The position numbers and the translations under genes were made by a program. From NCBI RefSeq assembly GCF_900109515.1, contig NZ_FOBD01000017.1:1-64000 (forward strand): DNA of 64,000 nt, in the 5' to 3' direction. The notes under the pieces were generated by a model. That model worked only from the letters and a program-made list of their open reading frames with translations. It did not search any database and was not told where the DNA came from. Numbering within the stretch: the stretch's first letter is position 1; every line of letters starts with the position of its first letter. Positions 19,352-29,013 of the stretch are shown here, piece by piece. The DNA comes from Paenibacillus sp. OK003 (lineage in GTDB: Bacteria; Bacillota; Bacilli; Paenibacillales; Paenibacillaceae).

Positions 19352-21259
19352 TTATTTGATAAAAGTAAATGAGTTCACGGCTTTTTCCAGCGCTGCTGCC
19401 TGCACTTCTGTCTTGTTGGCGTCATTCAGCCCGCTCGTAATGGTATACGTCGTTCCATTCTGTTCAAACACGATCTGACGTCCGGTATACGGCACACCAT
19501 TGTCCACTTCATGATAGATAAAGGAAAACGCAGGCACACCCGCAAACGTCAACTCCTCACTGCTAATCAATTTGAAGTTTTTACGCGTTTTGGTTGCTTC
19601 CGCATACGCCTCTCTAAGTTGACTGACAGTCATTTCAATGGATTTGTCCTCACTCGCGGCAATGGAGAATTGACCACCTGTGAAGGTATACACGACAGGA
19701 GAATACTCAAACCGATCATTGTACGGCGTCCAGTAACGTGGAATATCTACACTGTAATGATAACGTTTGGACGTTCGTGTCACAGATTTTGTTTTATCCG
19801 TCAAATATGGGTCTTCATCCAACTGTCCGAAATTATCAGATACGGTATCAAAATCAATCTCAACACTCTTCATGATACTCTTAAACCATTCACGATCCTT
19901 CGTCTGCTCCTCAGGGAACGTATACTCTGCATAATAGCGATAGCCGTTTTTTTGCAAAAGAACATCGAACTCTGTCTGCCATCCATCGCCAAAGTTATAA
20001 CGGAACTCATTCACCTCAGCAGTCTCGCCTGATACATCCATCGTATATGAACCTATCGGTTCATAACTTTCTGGTGTGAACGTCTCACGCATCCATTTGT
20101 CCAGTTGGCCGCTCCACTCTTTGACCGTCGCACCTTTCGGTGCAGATGTAACACGCAGTTGCAGATATGCACCATCCTTGGCTTCGTATATCATCTGTGT
20201 GTTGTCCATGGACCAACCTGCTGGAATCTTCAGTTCAATGCCATAATCGTCATTCCAGGTAGAGCGCATACCCTCATCCACGGTTGAAAGATCCTTAATG
20301 GTACGATCCGACTGAACATAAGTAGGCTGGAATGAATTGAGCAGCGCTGCACGTTTGCCCAGATCCTTATAATTCAGTGCGTCATAATCCGCCAAGTATA
20401 CGTCGTATTGGCGACCATCATGGATATATTGGCGCATTTCCCATAACACCCCGTCTGCATCTTTAACCACAATCCGGGCATAAGGGGTTTTCCCTTTGGC
20501 AATCGATTCTCGATCGAGCACCGTATCTCCGCTCTCTTTCGCTTCCTGAACAAGCTGCTGTAACAAATCATCCGAATCCAGATTAACATCCTGGTCACTC
20601 ACATACACTTCAAGATAATAACTGCTGTCTTCCGCGCCAAATGTCATCATGCGCTCCTGCTCACCCGTTTGCAGAATCATGAGGTCAGATGGGTAATTAA
20701 TGGACCAGCCGTAATAACTGTTACCAATTCTCGTTTTGCCTTCGTCCAGATTAATGCCGCCCTCGTCCTCATCAAACGATTCATCCGTTTGCAATAATCG
20801 AATGACCATTTCTCCTGAACTGCTTGGGGCAAGTGTAGCGCCAATCCCCGCCGCTACCGGGCGAAGTGGCACCATGAGAACGCCATTCACCATTTTTGGG
20901 GCAGTGCCCATCTCTTTTTTGACTCCATCCACCCAGGCAATCGAACTGCCAATGGTTAAGGTGACAGTATGCGGGCCTTCCTTAACCTTGACCACATCAT
21001 TCTTCTCCAGTCGGATCTCGCTACCAAAAGCTTTCTTGAATACACCGACAGGAACCATCGTAACCCCTTTGAACTTATATGGTTTGGCGATTGCCTGCTT
21101 GCTGCCATTGATATAGGCGCTCGTACTACCCGCTGTGATCCGCAGCTCACTTGTTATAAGATCGGATGCCCACGCAGGCAATGCCGCTCCAATGCTCAGC
21201 ATCCCGGCTAACATTCCTGTGCTCAGCACACGTAAAAATGATTTTTTCATTCCGTTCAT
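19352..21259 (-). CDS. Secreted stalk-domain protein with three PsbP-like repeats
   Basis: A 635-residue exported protein. A signal peptide ends at AWA|SD (about residue 31). Two copper-amine-oxidase-N-type stalk modules follow (YINGSKQAIAKPYKF..., WVDGVKKEMGTAPK...), to about residue 150. Three related modules of about 140 residues then begin near WSINYPSDL, IELKIPAGW and YSVDIPRYW; each opens with a hydrophobic-Pro-x-x-W/L core and resembles PsbP/Mog1-like folds. The start at 21259 has GAGAGG 4 bases away; a second in-frame ATG is three codons later. It lies 34 bases after the HtrA-like gene, in the same unit. The role is unknown; the stalk domains suggest anchoring at the cell wall. Confidence 0.75.
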   Translation of the reverse strand: MNGMKKSFLRVLSTGMLAGMLSIGAALPAWASDLITSELRITAGSTSAYINGSKQAIAKPYKFKGVTMVPVGVFKKAFGSEIRLEKNDVVKVKEGPHTVTLTIGSSIAWVDGVKKEMGTAPKMVNGVLMVPLRPVAAGIGATLAPSSSGEMVIRLLQTDESFDEDEGGINLDEGKTRIGNSYYGWSINYPSDLMILQTGEQERMMTFGAEDSSYYLEVYVSDQDVNLDSDDLLQQLVQEAKESGDTVLDRESIAKGKTPYARIVVKDADGVLWEMRQYIHDGRQYDVYLADYDALNYKDLGKRAALLNSFQPTYVQSDRTIKDLSTVDEGMRSTWNDDYGIELKIPAGWSMDNTQMIYEAKDGAYLQLRVTSAPKGATVKEWSGQLDKWMRETFTPESYEPIGSYTMDVSGETAEVNEFRYNFGDGWQTEFDVLLQKNGYRYYAEYTFPEEQTKDREWFKSIMKSVEIDFDTVSDNFGQLDEDPYLTDKTKSVTRTSKRYHYSVDIPRYWTPYNDRFEYSPVVYTFTGGQFSIAASEDKSIEMTVSQLREAYAEATKTRKNFKLISSEELTFAGVPAFSFIYHEVDNGVPYTGRQIVFEQNGTTYTITSGLNDANKTEVQAAALEKAVNSFTFIK

Positions 21260-21293
21260 TCGTCCTCTCTGGATCCGGATGGCTCGCCGGGCT

Positions 21294-22466
21294 TTATTGA
21301 TCTTCATCTACAGTGAACTGCTCATCTTCATCGTCTTGGATATCCGCTCGATCAGCAAGGACCACCGTACGAGTGACAATATCGCCGTCCGTTTGCATTA
21401 GCAGTTTGACTTTCTGTCCTGGCACATACTTTTTGAGCAACTCATTGATATCCACCACAGAGGACACACGTGTGCCTGCTACACTGTATAACACATCTCC
21501 CTCTTTAATTTTGGCTTTCTTCGCTTGAGCTGACAGCACACCCGTAATCGTCAAAGGATCATCTGTAGGCAGGCCCACAATCGCTGACCAGCTCTCTTCC
21601 AGTTGCAAGCCGAGGCTTGCACGCTTGATTTTTCCGTATTCAAAGAACTGATTGATAATATATTGAACGGTATCTACTGGAATTGAAAATCCCATGCTCT
21701 CGATACCCACTGCTGAAAATTTCATAGAGTTAATACCAACAACTTCACCTTTGAGGTTGACCAGCGGTCCGCCGCTGTTGCCAGGGTTAATGGCTGTATC
21801 TGTTTGAATCAACCGATAGGTAGCCTCCACTCCCCGATTAAGACCACTGATTACGCCCACTGTCGCCGAGTTACGCAAAGAGAAGGAAATCGGTGTGCCG
21901 ATGGCAATGACGGTTTCTCCAACAGTTGTTTGGGAAGCTTTGGCGAAGGTCGCCGGTTTAAGAGATTTGGCATTAATTTTGATTAGTGCGATATCGCTTA
22001 ACGGGTCACTGTATGTTTTGGTGATTTTATATGTATTGCCATCAGTCGTCACGACCAACGGATTTATTAATCCATCAACCACATGGGCATTCGTCACAAT
22101 CCAGCCGTTGGAGCGGATGATCACGCCAGTGCCATGAGCTAGGTTATAGCGATCCGATGTGACGCCATCCTGTAATTCAGTAGATTTGCCGATAATGCCT
22201 ACAACAGAAGGAGATACTTTTTCAATTACTTTCGGGACTGCTTCACTGCCCTTATACTGAAACGTTCCAGACTTGGCGTCATATTGCCCACTTCCTCCGA
22301 GCGCTTTGACCAAATCCTTTGAACTAACATAGACTTGTCCATCTACCATTTTGGCTTGCATACTTGATGAAGACTCCGCTGCCCCAGCCGTTGCTGCAAC
22401 ACTGATCGAGAGTACAGCAGCCATCAGTATGGCTACACCCTTTTTCCCCAACTCGCTCACGCTCAT
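21294..22466 (-). CDS. HtrA/DegP-like secreted serine protease
   Basis: A 390-residue S1C protease. The signal peptide ends about residue 30 (ATAGAA|ES). A stalk-like module (VDGQVYVSSKDLVKAL) comes before the protease domain, where the triad is His 128 (TNAHVVD), Asp 158 (SDIALI) and Ser 231 (GNSGGPL). One C-terminal PDZ domain follows (about 300-370) and an acidic tail. Bacillus HtrA proteins keep a membrane anchor and lack the stalk module; here cleavage looks possible. Inference: quality control or processing of extracytoplasmic proteins. It is the first gene of a pair with the triple-repeat protein. Confidence 0.92.
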   Translation of the reverse strand: MSVSELGKKGVAILMAAVLSISVAATAGAAESSSSMQAKMVDGQVYVSSKDLVKALGGSGQYDAKSGTFQYKGSEAVPKVIEKVSPSVVGIIGKSTELQDGVTSDRYNLAHGTGVIIRSNGWIVTNAHVVDGLINPLVVTTDGNTYKITKTYSDPLSDIALIKINAKSLKPATFAKASQTTVGETVIAIGTPISFSLRNSATVGVISGLNRGVEATYRLIQTDTAINPGNSGGPLVNLKGEVVGINSMKFSAVGIESMGFSIPVDTVQYIINQFFEYGKIKRASLGLQLEESWSAIVGLPTDDPLTITGVLSAQAKKAKIKEGDVLYSVAGTRVSSVVDINELLKKYVPGQKVKLLMQTDGDIVTRTVVLADRADIQDDEDEQFTVDEDQ

Positions 22467-22659
22467 TCTCTCACCTAACCCTCTCTATATGTCCTCCGTT
22501 ATGCAACCGAACCATATGATCCATTACTAAATCTCTTTCTCTATTATCTGCAATACCGGTATCCTCAAATTTAACATACAAATTATTCCTGTACAATCAC
22601 TTTAAGACCTAATTTCTATAGAGAAGACCGTATGATCCGAACCACTCTGCAAAACACAA

Positions 22660-22694
22660 AAAAACACCCTCCTTCATTCACTGGAAAGTGTTTG
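22660..22694 (-). terminator. Terminator of the small membrane protein gene
   Basis: On the minus strand AAACACTTTCC pairs with GGAGGGTGTTT (one mismatch or wobble), then TTTTTTTGTG. Confidence 0.75.
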
Positions 22695-22736
22695 TCTGTT
22701 CTTCTAATTGCTGTTTTCAAATAAGTTCAGCGTTGT

Positions 22737-22949
22737 CTACGAACCAAACCAACCGGTAATCATGGCATAGTCCGTCAAAAGGAATACCAGCAGACTGACC
22801 ACTGCAAATCCGATAGCAAACAAATTCTTCTTCGGTGCTCGAAGCAGACGAACCACTCCGATGAAAATCAGGATCGTAAATAAGATGACAAAAATATCAA
22901 ACGCATTAAAATTTGAAGTGCTCGCCGCGGCAGCTTCTGCAAACAGCAT
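22737..22949 (-). CDS. Small two-helix membrane protein
   Basis: A 70-residue protein with two hydrophobic helices (about 17-35 and 46-66) joined by a basic turn RLLRAPKKN. It resembles the small DUF2759-type membrane proteins of Bacillales, but I cannot be sure of the family. GGAGG lies 11 bases upstream. A promoter and a terminator of its own frame it as a single-gene unit. No function is proposed. Confidence 0.75.
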   Translation of the reverse strand: MLFAEAAAASTSNFNAFDIFVILFTILIFIGVVRLLRAPKKNLFAIGFAVVSLLVFLLTDYAMITGWFGS

Positions 22950-23010
22950 GGATAGACAGACCTCCTCACCATAGTTGAACAGCTAAACGCATACCCTAAT
23001 ATCTTCCTCT

Positions 23011-23039
23011 ATGTTATCTGTACCCTGCTTGTAATGCAA
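23011..23039 (-). promoter_or_regulatory. Putative promoter of the small membrane protein gene
   Basis: TTGCAT (23034-23039) and TAACAT (23011-23016) on the minus strand are 17 bases apart, about 60 bases before the gene. Apart from this and the uvrA terminator I see nothing else in the 322-base gap. Confidence 0.45.
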
Positions 23040-23165
23040 GCCCTATCATCCAGAAAAATGAAAAAAATCCAGTTTGGCAGTCGATTGTTGGAATGCTTGC
23101 TCTACCGCATATGTAAACACTTTCACCGATACCTGAATGAGATTGGCACAACGGCAAAATATCAG

Positions 23166-23240
23166 AAAACCCTTCTCCTCGGAAGAAGAGGGCATCAGAT
23201 CATACACCGATGCCGCCTACTTCATGAAAAGAAGGGTTAG
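23166..23240 (-). terminator. Large nested terminator of uvrA
   Basis: AACCCTTCT pairs with AGAAGGGTT over about 70 bases, with an inner GGCATC/GATGCC hairpin. TTTTCTGATATTTT follows on the minus strand. Confidence 0.7.
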
Positions 23241-23271
23241 ATATTCACAAACAACCTGTAAACTGGAGCAT

Positions 23272-26130
23272 TTACTCCGTCAATTGTAACGTCTTGCTTC
23301 GTTCTGTATCCCGCTCCAATACTGGCTTCAAGTACTTACCCGTATAGGAAGCTTCCACTTTAATAATATCCTCAGGCGTACCTGTCGCAACAATGGTTCC
23401 GCCACCGCTTCCACCTTCCGGCCCCAGATCAACGATATAATCGGCTGTTTTGATAACGTCCAGGTTATGCTCGATAACGAGTACCGATTCACCGGAATCC
23501 ACCAGACGGTGCAGGACGTTCAGCAGACGATCAATATCATCAACATGAAGACCGGTCGTTGGCTCATCCAGAATATAGATCGTTTTACCCGTACTGCGAC
23601 GATACAGCTCGGAAGCGAGCTTCACGCGTTGTGCTTCACCGCCAGACAACGTTGTTGCAGGCTGACCCAGGTTAATGTAGCCCAACCCTACGTCGAGCAA
23701 GGTTTGCATTTTGCGATGAATTTTCGGAATGTTCTCGAAGAACTGCGTTGCATCCTCTACCGTCATTTCCAGCACATCTGCAATATTTCTATTTTTGTAT
23801 TTGACTTCAAGTGTTTCGCGATTGTACCGTTTGCCTTTGCAGACCTCACAAGGCACGTAGACATCCGGCAGGAAGTGCATCTCAATTTTGATAATGCCGT
23901 CCCCGCGACATGCTTCACAACGCCCACCTTTAATATTGAAACTGAATCGGCCTTTTTTGTATCCACGCACTTTGGCTTCATTGGTCTGTGCAAACAGATC
24001 ACGGATATCATCAAAGACGCCTGTATACGTTGCCGGGTTGGAACGTGGTGTCCGTCCGATTGGAGACTGGTCAATATCAATGACTTTATCGATATGTTCC
24101 AGACCGCGAATCTCTTTGTGCTGACCAGGGCGTACCCGTGCACGGTTCAAATCACGAGCAAGCGTTTTATACAAGATCTCATTAATTAGCGTTGATTTAC
24201 CCGAGCCGGATACACCCGTTACTGCGGTGAATACACCCACCGGAATTTTTACATTCAGGTTTTTCAGGTTATTTTCCTTCGCTCCGCGCACTTCCAGCCA
24301 GCGGTCCCCGACACTACGGCGTTCGGTACGTACCGGTATAAACTTGCGCCCACTTAGATATTGACCCGTTAACGAGTTCTCATCATTCATGATTTCTTCC
24401 GGCGTACCCTGCGACATGATGGTACCACCGTGGATACCTGCCCCCGGACCAATGTCGATAATATAATCGGCGGCCATCATCGTATCCTCATCATGTTCAA
24501 CCACGATCAGTGTGTTACCGATATCCCGCATGTGAGCGAGTGTTGAGATCAGACGATCATTATCCCGTTGATGCAGACCGATACTCGGCTCATCCAGAAT
24601 ATACAGCACACCCATCAGGCTGGAACCAATCTGTGTCGCCAGTCTGATCCGCTGGGCTTCACCACCGGACAACGTTCCTGCAGCACGGCTCAGGGTCAGA
24701 TAATCCAGTCCTACGTTTACCAGGAAGCCGAGACGGCTGTTGATCTCTTTTAAAATAAGTTTGGCGATTATTGCTTCTTTTTCACTCAATTGCAGCGAGT
24801 CGAAGAAACGACCAGCTTCTCCAATGGACAAACTTGTCACATAAGCCATGTTGTGATCGTTAATCGTAACAGCAAGGCTTTCACGTTTTAGTCGCTGTCC
24901 TTTACATGTTCCACACGGCTTGGCACTCATATAACCTTCAATGAATTCACGGATACCTTCGGATGCTGTCTCACGGTAACGACGCTCCAGATTATTTACA
25001 ATACCTTCAAAGGTAACCAATGCTTCTTTCCGTTGTCCAAAATCATTCTCGTACCGGAAACGAATTTTCTCCGTACCTGTACCCTGCAACAGCTTGTTCA
25101 TTTGTTCAGCAGGCAGATCTTCTACAGGTACGTTTTGCGGAATGTTAAAGTGTTCGCATACCGATTTGAGGAACTGCGGATAATAGGTGGATGTACCACC
25201 TGTCCAGGCATCGAACGCGCCCTCTTCAATGGTTTTGCTGCGATCCGGTACCAACAGGTCCGGGTCAACAATCATTTTGACACCTAATCCATCACAATCC
25301 GGGCAGGCTCCAAATGGGCTGTTGAACGAAAACATGCGCGGCGCCAGTTCTTCAATACTGAATCCACACACCGGGCAGGCAAAGTTGGAACTGAAACGCA
25401 GTTCTTCTTCACCCATAATATCTACCAGCAGTTGTCCACCGGACAGATTAAGTGCAGTCTCAATGGAGTCGGCCAAACGTGATTGCACATCTTCCTTGAT
25501 CACGATCCGGTCAACGACGACTTCAATCGTATGCTTCTTGTTCTTTTCCAATTGGATATCTTCGGACAGATCCCGTAATTCCCCGTTCACCCGAACACGG
25601 ACGAAGCCCTGCTTGGACACATCGGCAAATATACTTTTGTGTTCACCCTTGCGTCCCGAGACAATCGGTGCCAGAATCTGCAACCGGGTCCGCTCAGGAT
25701 ATTGCATGATGCGGTCAACCATTTGTTCTACGGTCTGGGAACTAATTTCGACGCCATGATCCGGACAATGAGGATGTCCCACACGGGCAAATAACAGACG
25801 CAGGTAGTCATAGATTTCCGTAACGGTTCCCACAGTAGAACGCGGGTTACGACTTGTCGTTTTCTGATCTATGGAGATAGCCGGAGATAATCCTTCAATG
25901 GAATCCACGTCTGGTTTCTCCATCTGCCCCAGAAACTGCCGTGCATAAGCCGATAATGATTCAACGTAACGTCGCTGTCCTTCGGCATATATCGTGTCAA
26001 AAGCCAGCGAGGACTTGCCTGAGCCGCTCAGACCGGTTAATACAACAAAACGGTCACGCGGGATGGTGATATCAATGTTTTTGAGGTTATGCGCTCGCGC
26101 GCCTTTGATGACAATGTTCTCGCTCGCCAA
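23272..26130 (-). CDS. uvrA: Excinuclease ABC subunit A (UvrA)
   Basis: A 952-residue damage-recognition ATPase of nucleotide excision repair. It has two ABC modules with Walker A motifs GLSGSGKSS (about 33-41) and GVSGSGKST (about 640), both with LSGGEAQR signatures. The zinc-binding CPVCG...CPDC and CEACRGDG...CEVCKGKRY clusters are also present. Length is typical. The start is a TTG at 26130 preceded by AAAGGATG 7 bases away. It lies downstream of uvrB but is separated from it by 800 bp of GC-rich repeats and a terminator-like hairpin, so it may use its own promoter. Confidence 0.98.
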   Translation of the reverse strand: MASENIVIKGARAHNLKNIDITIPRDRFVVLTGLSGSGKSSLAFDTIYAEGQRRYVESLSAYARQFLGQMEKPDVDSIEGLSPAISIDQKTTSRNPRSTVGTVTEIYDYLRLLFARVGHPHCPDHGVEISSQTVEQMVDRIMQYPERTRLQILAPIVSGRKGEHKSIFADVSKQGFVRVRVNGELRDLSEDIQLEKNKKHTIEVVVDRIVIKEDVQSRLADSIETALNLSGGQLLVDIMGEEELRFSSNFACPVCGFSIEELAPRMFSFNSPFGACPDCDGLGVKMIVDPDLLVPDRSKTIEEGAFDAWTGGTSTYYPQFLKSVCEHFNIPQNVPVEDLPAEQMNKLLQGTGTEKIRFRYENDFGQRKEALVTFEGIVNNLERRYRETASEGIREFIEGYMSAKPCGTCKGQRLKRESLAVTINDHNMAYVTSLSIGEAGRFFDSLQLSEKEAIIAKLILKEINSRLGFLVNVGLDYLTLSRAAGTLSGGEAQRIRLATQIGSSLMGVLYILDEPSIGLHQRDNDRLISTLAHMRDIGNTLIVVEHDEDTMMAADYIIDIGPGAGIHGGTIMSQGTPEEIMNDENSLTGQYLSGRKFIPVRTERRSVGDRWLEVRGAKENNLKNLNVKIPVGVFTAVTGVSGSGKSTLINEILYKTLARDLNRARVRPGQHKEIRGLEHIDKVIDIDQSPIGRTPRSNPATYTGVFDDIRDLFAQTNEAKVRGYKKGRFSFNIKGGRCEACRGDGIIKIEMHFLPDVYVPCEVCKGKRYNRETLEVKYKNRNIADVLEMTVEDATQFFENIPKIHRKMQTLLDVGLGYINLGQPATTLSGGEAQRVKLASELYRRSTGKTIYILDEPTTGLHVDDIDRLLNVLHRLVDSGESVLVIEHNLDVIKTADYIVDLGPEGGSGGGTIVATGTPEDIIKVEASYTGKYLKPVLERDTERSKTLQLTE

Positions 26131-26193
26131 TGGGTTTCATCCTTTCAATGTTGAAATTCCAACCTTTTTAAAGGCTTTTCGATCCCTCCCAAA

Positions 26194-26213
26194 CCCTCCC
26201 TTCCAAGGGAGGG
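26194..26213. repeat. Perfect GC-rich hairpin upstream of uvrA
   Basis: CCCTCCCTT and AAGGGAGGG form a perfect 9-bp stem with a CC loop. It starts the GC-rich block that continues to about 26700. No T-run follows. Confidence 0.65.
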
Positions 26214-26309
26214 CCCCAAAGGGCGCAGCCCTCTGGACACCCGAAACAAGCGGTGCAATGGTGAATGGTCGGGTCTTGCTATGTGAAGGTTGTCGTGTGC
26301 CCGCAGCTT

Positions 26310-26346
26310 CGTCCAAGATCCCGGCCGATCGCCGGTCTCTTGGACG
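26310..26346. repeat. Two-step hairpin next to the 69-bp repeats
   Basis: CGTCCAAGA (26310-26318) pairs with TCTTGGACG (26338-26346); inside it CCGGC pairs with GCCGG. It lies directly beside the first tandem unit. Confidence 0.75.
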
Positions 26347-26364
26347 GCCGCTCTACCACGAGAG

Positions 26365-26700
26365 GACGCTCACGACTTCGCCTTGCTCGCGATGGTCGCC
26401 ATTGCCTTTGGCTCGGCTCCCCTTGAACACCGGGACGCTCACGGCTTCGCCTTGCTCGCGAAGGTCGCCATTGCCTTTGGCTCGGCTCCCCTTGAACACC
26501 GGGACGCTCACGGCTTTGTCTCGCTCGCGATGGTCGCCATTGCCTTTGGCTCGGCTCCCCTTGAACACCGGGACGCTCACGGCTTTGCCTCGTTCGCGAA
26601 GGTCGCCATTGCCTTTGGCTCGGCTCCCCTTGAACACCGGGATGCTCACGGCTTTGCCTCGCTCGCGATGGTCGCCATTGCCTTCGGCTCGGCTCCCGGG
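26365..26700. repeat. Tandem array of 69-bp units (4 full plus 1 partial)
   Basis: Units begin with GACGCTCAC (the last with GATGCTCAC) at 26365, 26434, 26503, 26572 and 26641, giving an exact 69-base period. Units alternate GCGATGGTCG and GCGAAGGTCG, so the true higher-order period is 138 bases. As 69 is a multiple of three, open frames run through on both strands: a 23-residue repeat containing VFKGSRAKGNGD on the minus strand and one containing SPLPLARLPLNTG on the plus strand. Neither has a convincing ribosome binding site. The array is much richer in GC than flanking intergenic DNA. Confidence 0.92.
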
Positions 26701-26824
26701 TACACGACTTCCAAATGTTTTCCTATAAACCTTTTAACCAATTTCAACTTTTCTATCAGTATAGACCTGATTTTACGTTTTCAACATATCTAATTATAGG
26801 TAGATATCACTGATTTCCTGACTC

Positions 26825-26858
26825 AACAAGAGAACGGCCACCCGGCCGTTCTCTTGTT
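26825..26858 (-). terminator. Terminator-like hairpin after uvrB
   Basis: CAAGAGAACGGCC (26827-26839) and GGCCGTTCTCTTG (26844-26856) form a perfect 13-bp stem with a four-base loop. The downstream tract on the minus strand is only TTGTTGAG, so termination may be partial. Confidence 0.7.
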
Positions 26859-26932
26859 GCAGATCTATCCTTGCTGCGACACATTCATTAACTGTGCCTT
26901 TATCTTATAGCTCTACAGTCTGCCTTAATAAG

Positions 26933-28924
26933 CTATTCTGCGCGCAGTTCCAGCAATGCATCACGAAGTTCAGCAGCACGCTCAAACTGCAGGTTTTTGG
27001 CTGCGTCTTTCATCTCTACCTCTAGGCGCTGAATAAGCGACTGACGTTCCTTCTTCGACATCTTCTCGGCAGCGCCTGTAAGATAGTCTTTCTTGGATTC
27101 AGCAACTTTGGTTGCTTCAATCACATCACGCACTTTTTTGCGAATCGTCTGTGGTGTAATGCCATGTTTTTCGTTATATTCAATCTGGATTGCACGACGG
27201 CGTTCTGTTTCCTTCATCGCTTTTTCCATCGAATCCGTCACTTTGTCACCATACAGAATGACTCTGCCTTCACTGTTCCGTGCTGCACGACCAATCGTTT
27301 GGATCAGTGAGCGTTCCGAGCGTAAGAAGCCTTCTTTGTCGGCATCCAAAATAGCTACCAAAGAAACTTCGGGAAGATCCAGACCTTCCCGGAGCAAGTT
27401 GATTCCGATAAGGACATGGAAAACCCCTAGCCTTAGATCACGCAGGATCGCCATACGCTCCAACGTCTTGATTTCGGAGTGCAAATAACGTACCTTGATT
27501 CCGATCTCCTTCAGATAATCTGTTAAATCCTCGGACATCTTCTTCGTTAATGTTGTGATCAGGACTCGCTCATCCTTCGCAATCCGGTCGTTAATCTCAC
27601 CGATCAGGTCATCGATCTGTCCCTTCGTTGGACGCAGCTCAATAATTGGATCAAGCAGACCGGTTGGACGAATGATCTGTTGTACCATCGTATCCGTATG
27701 CTCTATCTCGTAAGGACCCGGTGTCGCAGATACATAGATGATCTGATTCATCTTTTCTTCGAACTCTTCGAATTTAAGCGGGCGGTTATCCAGCGCAGAT
27801 GGCAGACGGAATCCGTGATCAACCAATACAGTCTTCCGCGCTTGGTCACCATTATACATTGCACGAATCTGTGGCAGCGTCACGTGGGACTCATCGACCA
27901 CAATCAACATATCATCCGGAAAATAGTCCATCAGTGTATAAGGTGTATCGCCACGTTCACGGAACGTCAGTGGTCCGGAATAGTTCTCAATCCCTGAACA
28001 GAACCCGACTTCCTTCATCATCTCGATATCGTAACGTGTACGTTGCTCCAGTCGCTGAGCCTCCAGCAATTTCCCCTGTTCTCTCAGCACTTCAAGACGC
28101 TCTTCCAGTTCACGCTCAATGTTCACCAGCGCGACGCGCATCGTCTCTTCTTGGGTTACGAAGTGAGATGCGGGGAAAATGGCGATATGTTCACGTTCGC
28201 CAACCAGTTCTCCGGTTAACACGTCAATCTCCGTAATTTTCTCAATCTCATCACCGAACAATTCCACCCGAATCGCGTGTTCACCCTTCGATGCCGGGAA
28301 AATTTCGATAACGTCGCCGCGAACACGGAACGTACCACGCACAAAGTTAATATCATTCCGCTGATATTGAATCTCTACAAGACGAGACAAAATCTGATTG
28401 CGTGGTTTCTCCATCCCTACCCGCAGGGACAGAAGCATGCTGGAATACGAATGCGGGGAACCCAAACCATAGATACAGGATACACTCGCTACAATAATGA
28501 CATCCCTGCGTTCAAACAATGAACTCGTAGCCGCATGGCGCAACTTATCGATCTCTTCATTGATACTTGAATCCTTCTCGATATACGTATCCGAGGAAGG
28601 AATATAGGCTTCTGGTTGAAAGTAATCGTAGTAACTGACAAAATACTCAACCATGTTATTTGGAAAAAAATCTTTGAACTCACTTGCAAGCTGAGCTGCC
28701 AGCGTTTTATTGTGGGCAATAATCAGCGTGGGACGTTGCAGCTTGGCAATCGTCTGTGCAATGGTGAACGTCTTACCCGTACCGGTTGCACCCAGCAGCG
28801 TCTGATATCTCTTCCCCTCCTGAACACCCTTCACCAATTCTTCAATGGCTACAGGCTGGTCACCTTGGGGAGAAAACTCTGACTCGATTTCGAACGTTTT
28901 GTCGCTCATTATAATATCGCTCAT
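26933..28924 (-). CDS. uvrB: Excinuclease ABC subunit B (UvrB)
   Basis: A 663-residue superfamily 2 helicase-like protein that loads at damage with UvrA and recruits UvrC. The motifs are Walker A GATGTGKTFT (about 44-53), the damage-binding beta-hairpin YYDYFQPEAYIP (about 97-108), DESHVTLPQ and the helicase motif VI IQTIGRAARN. A UVR domain for UvrC contact ends the protein (MKDAAKNLQFERAAELRD). The first ATG at 28924 has AGGGTGAG ahead of it; the second ATG at codon 6 has none. A LexA-like box and promoter lie upstream. Confidence 0.98.
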   Translation of the reverse strand: MSDIIMSDKTFEIESEFSPQGDQPVAIEELVKGVQEGKRYQTLLGATGTGKTFTIAQTIAKLQRPTLIIAHNKTLAAQLASEFKDFFPNNMVEYFVSYYDYFQPEAYIPSSDTYIEKDSSINEEIDKLRHAATSSLFERRDVIIVASVSCIYGLGSPHSYSSMLLSLRVGMEKPRNQILSRLVEIQYQRNDINFVRGTFRVRGDVIEIFPASKGEHAIRVELFGDEIEKITEIDVLTGELVGEREHIAIFPASHFVTQEETMRVALVNIERELEERLEVLREQGKLLEAQRLEQRTRYDIEMMKEVGFCSGIENYSGPLTFRERGDTPYTLMDYFPDDMLIVVDESHVTLPQIRAMYNGDQARKTVLVDHGFRLPSALDNRPLKFEEFEEKMNQIIYVSATPGPYEIEHTDTMVQQIIRPTGLLDPIIELRPTKGQIDDLIGEINDRIAKDERVLITTLTKKMSEDLTDYLKEIGIKVRYLHSEIKTLERMAILRDLRLGVFHVLIGINLLREGLDLPEVSLVAILDADKEGFLRSERSLIQTIGRAARNSEGRVILYGDKVTDSMEKAMKETERRRAIQIEYNEKHGITPQTIRKKVRDVIEATKVAESKKDYLTGAAEKMSKKERQSLIQRLEVEMKDAAKNLQFERAAELRDALLELRAE

Positions 28925-29013
28925 TGCCGTATCTCACCCTATCGTCTAAAATAATAGTCACTATATATTGTCGAAGTTCCCCGAATTTACATATGGGAAA
29001 ACTTATAGTAATA

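Noticed and set aside
23467..24189. 240-codon open frame opposite uvrA
   Set aside because: Its composition is that of a shadow frame, and uvrA on the other strand is certain.
26365..26700. CRISPR array
   Set aside because: The units are contiguous 69-bp repeats without unique spacers, and no cas gene is near.
25994..26793. Overlapping open frames through the 69-bp array as real genes
   Set aside because: They remain open only because the period is divisible by three; none has a convincing start site. They are recorded as a repeat.
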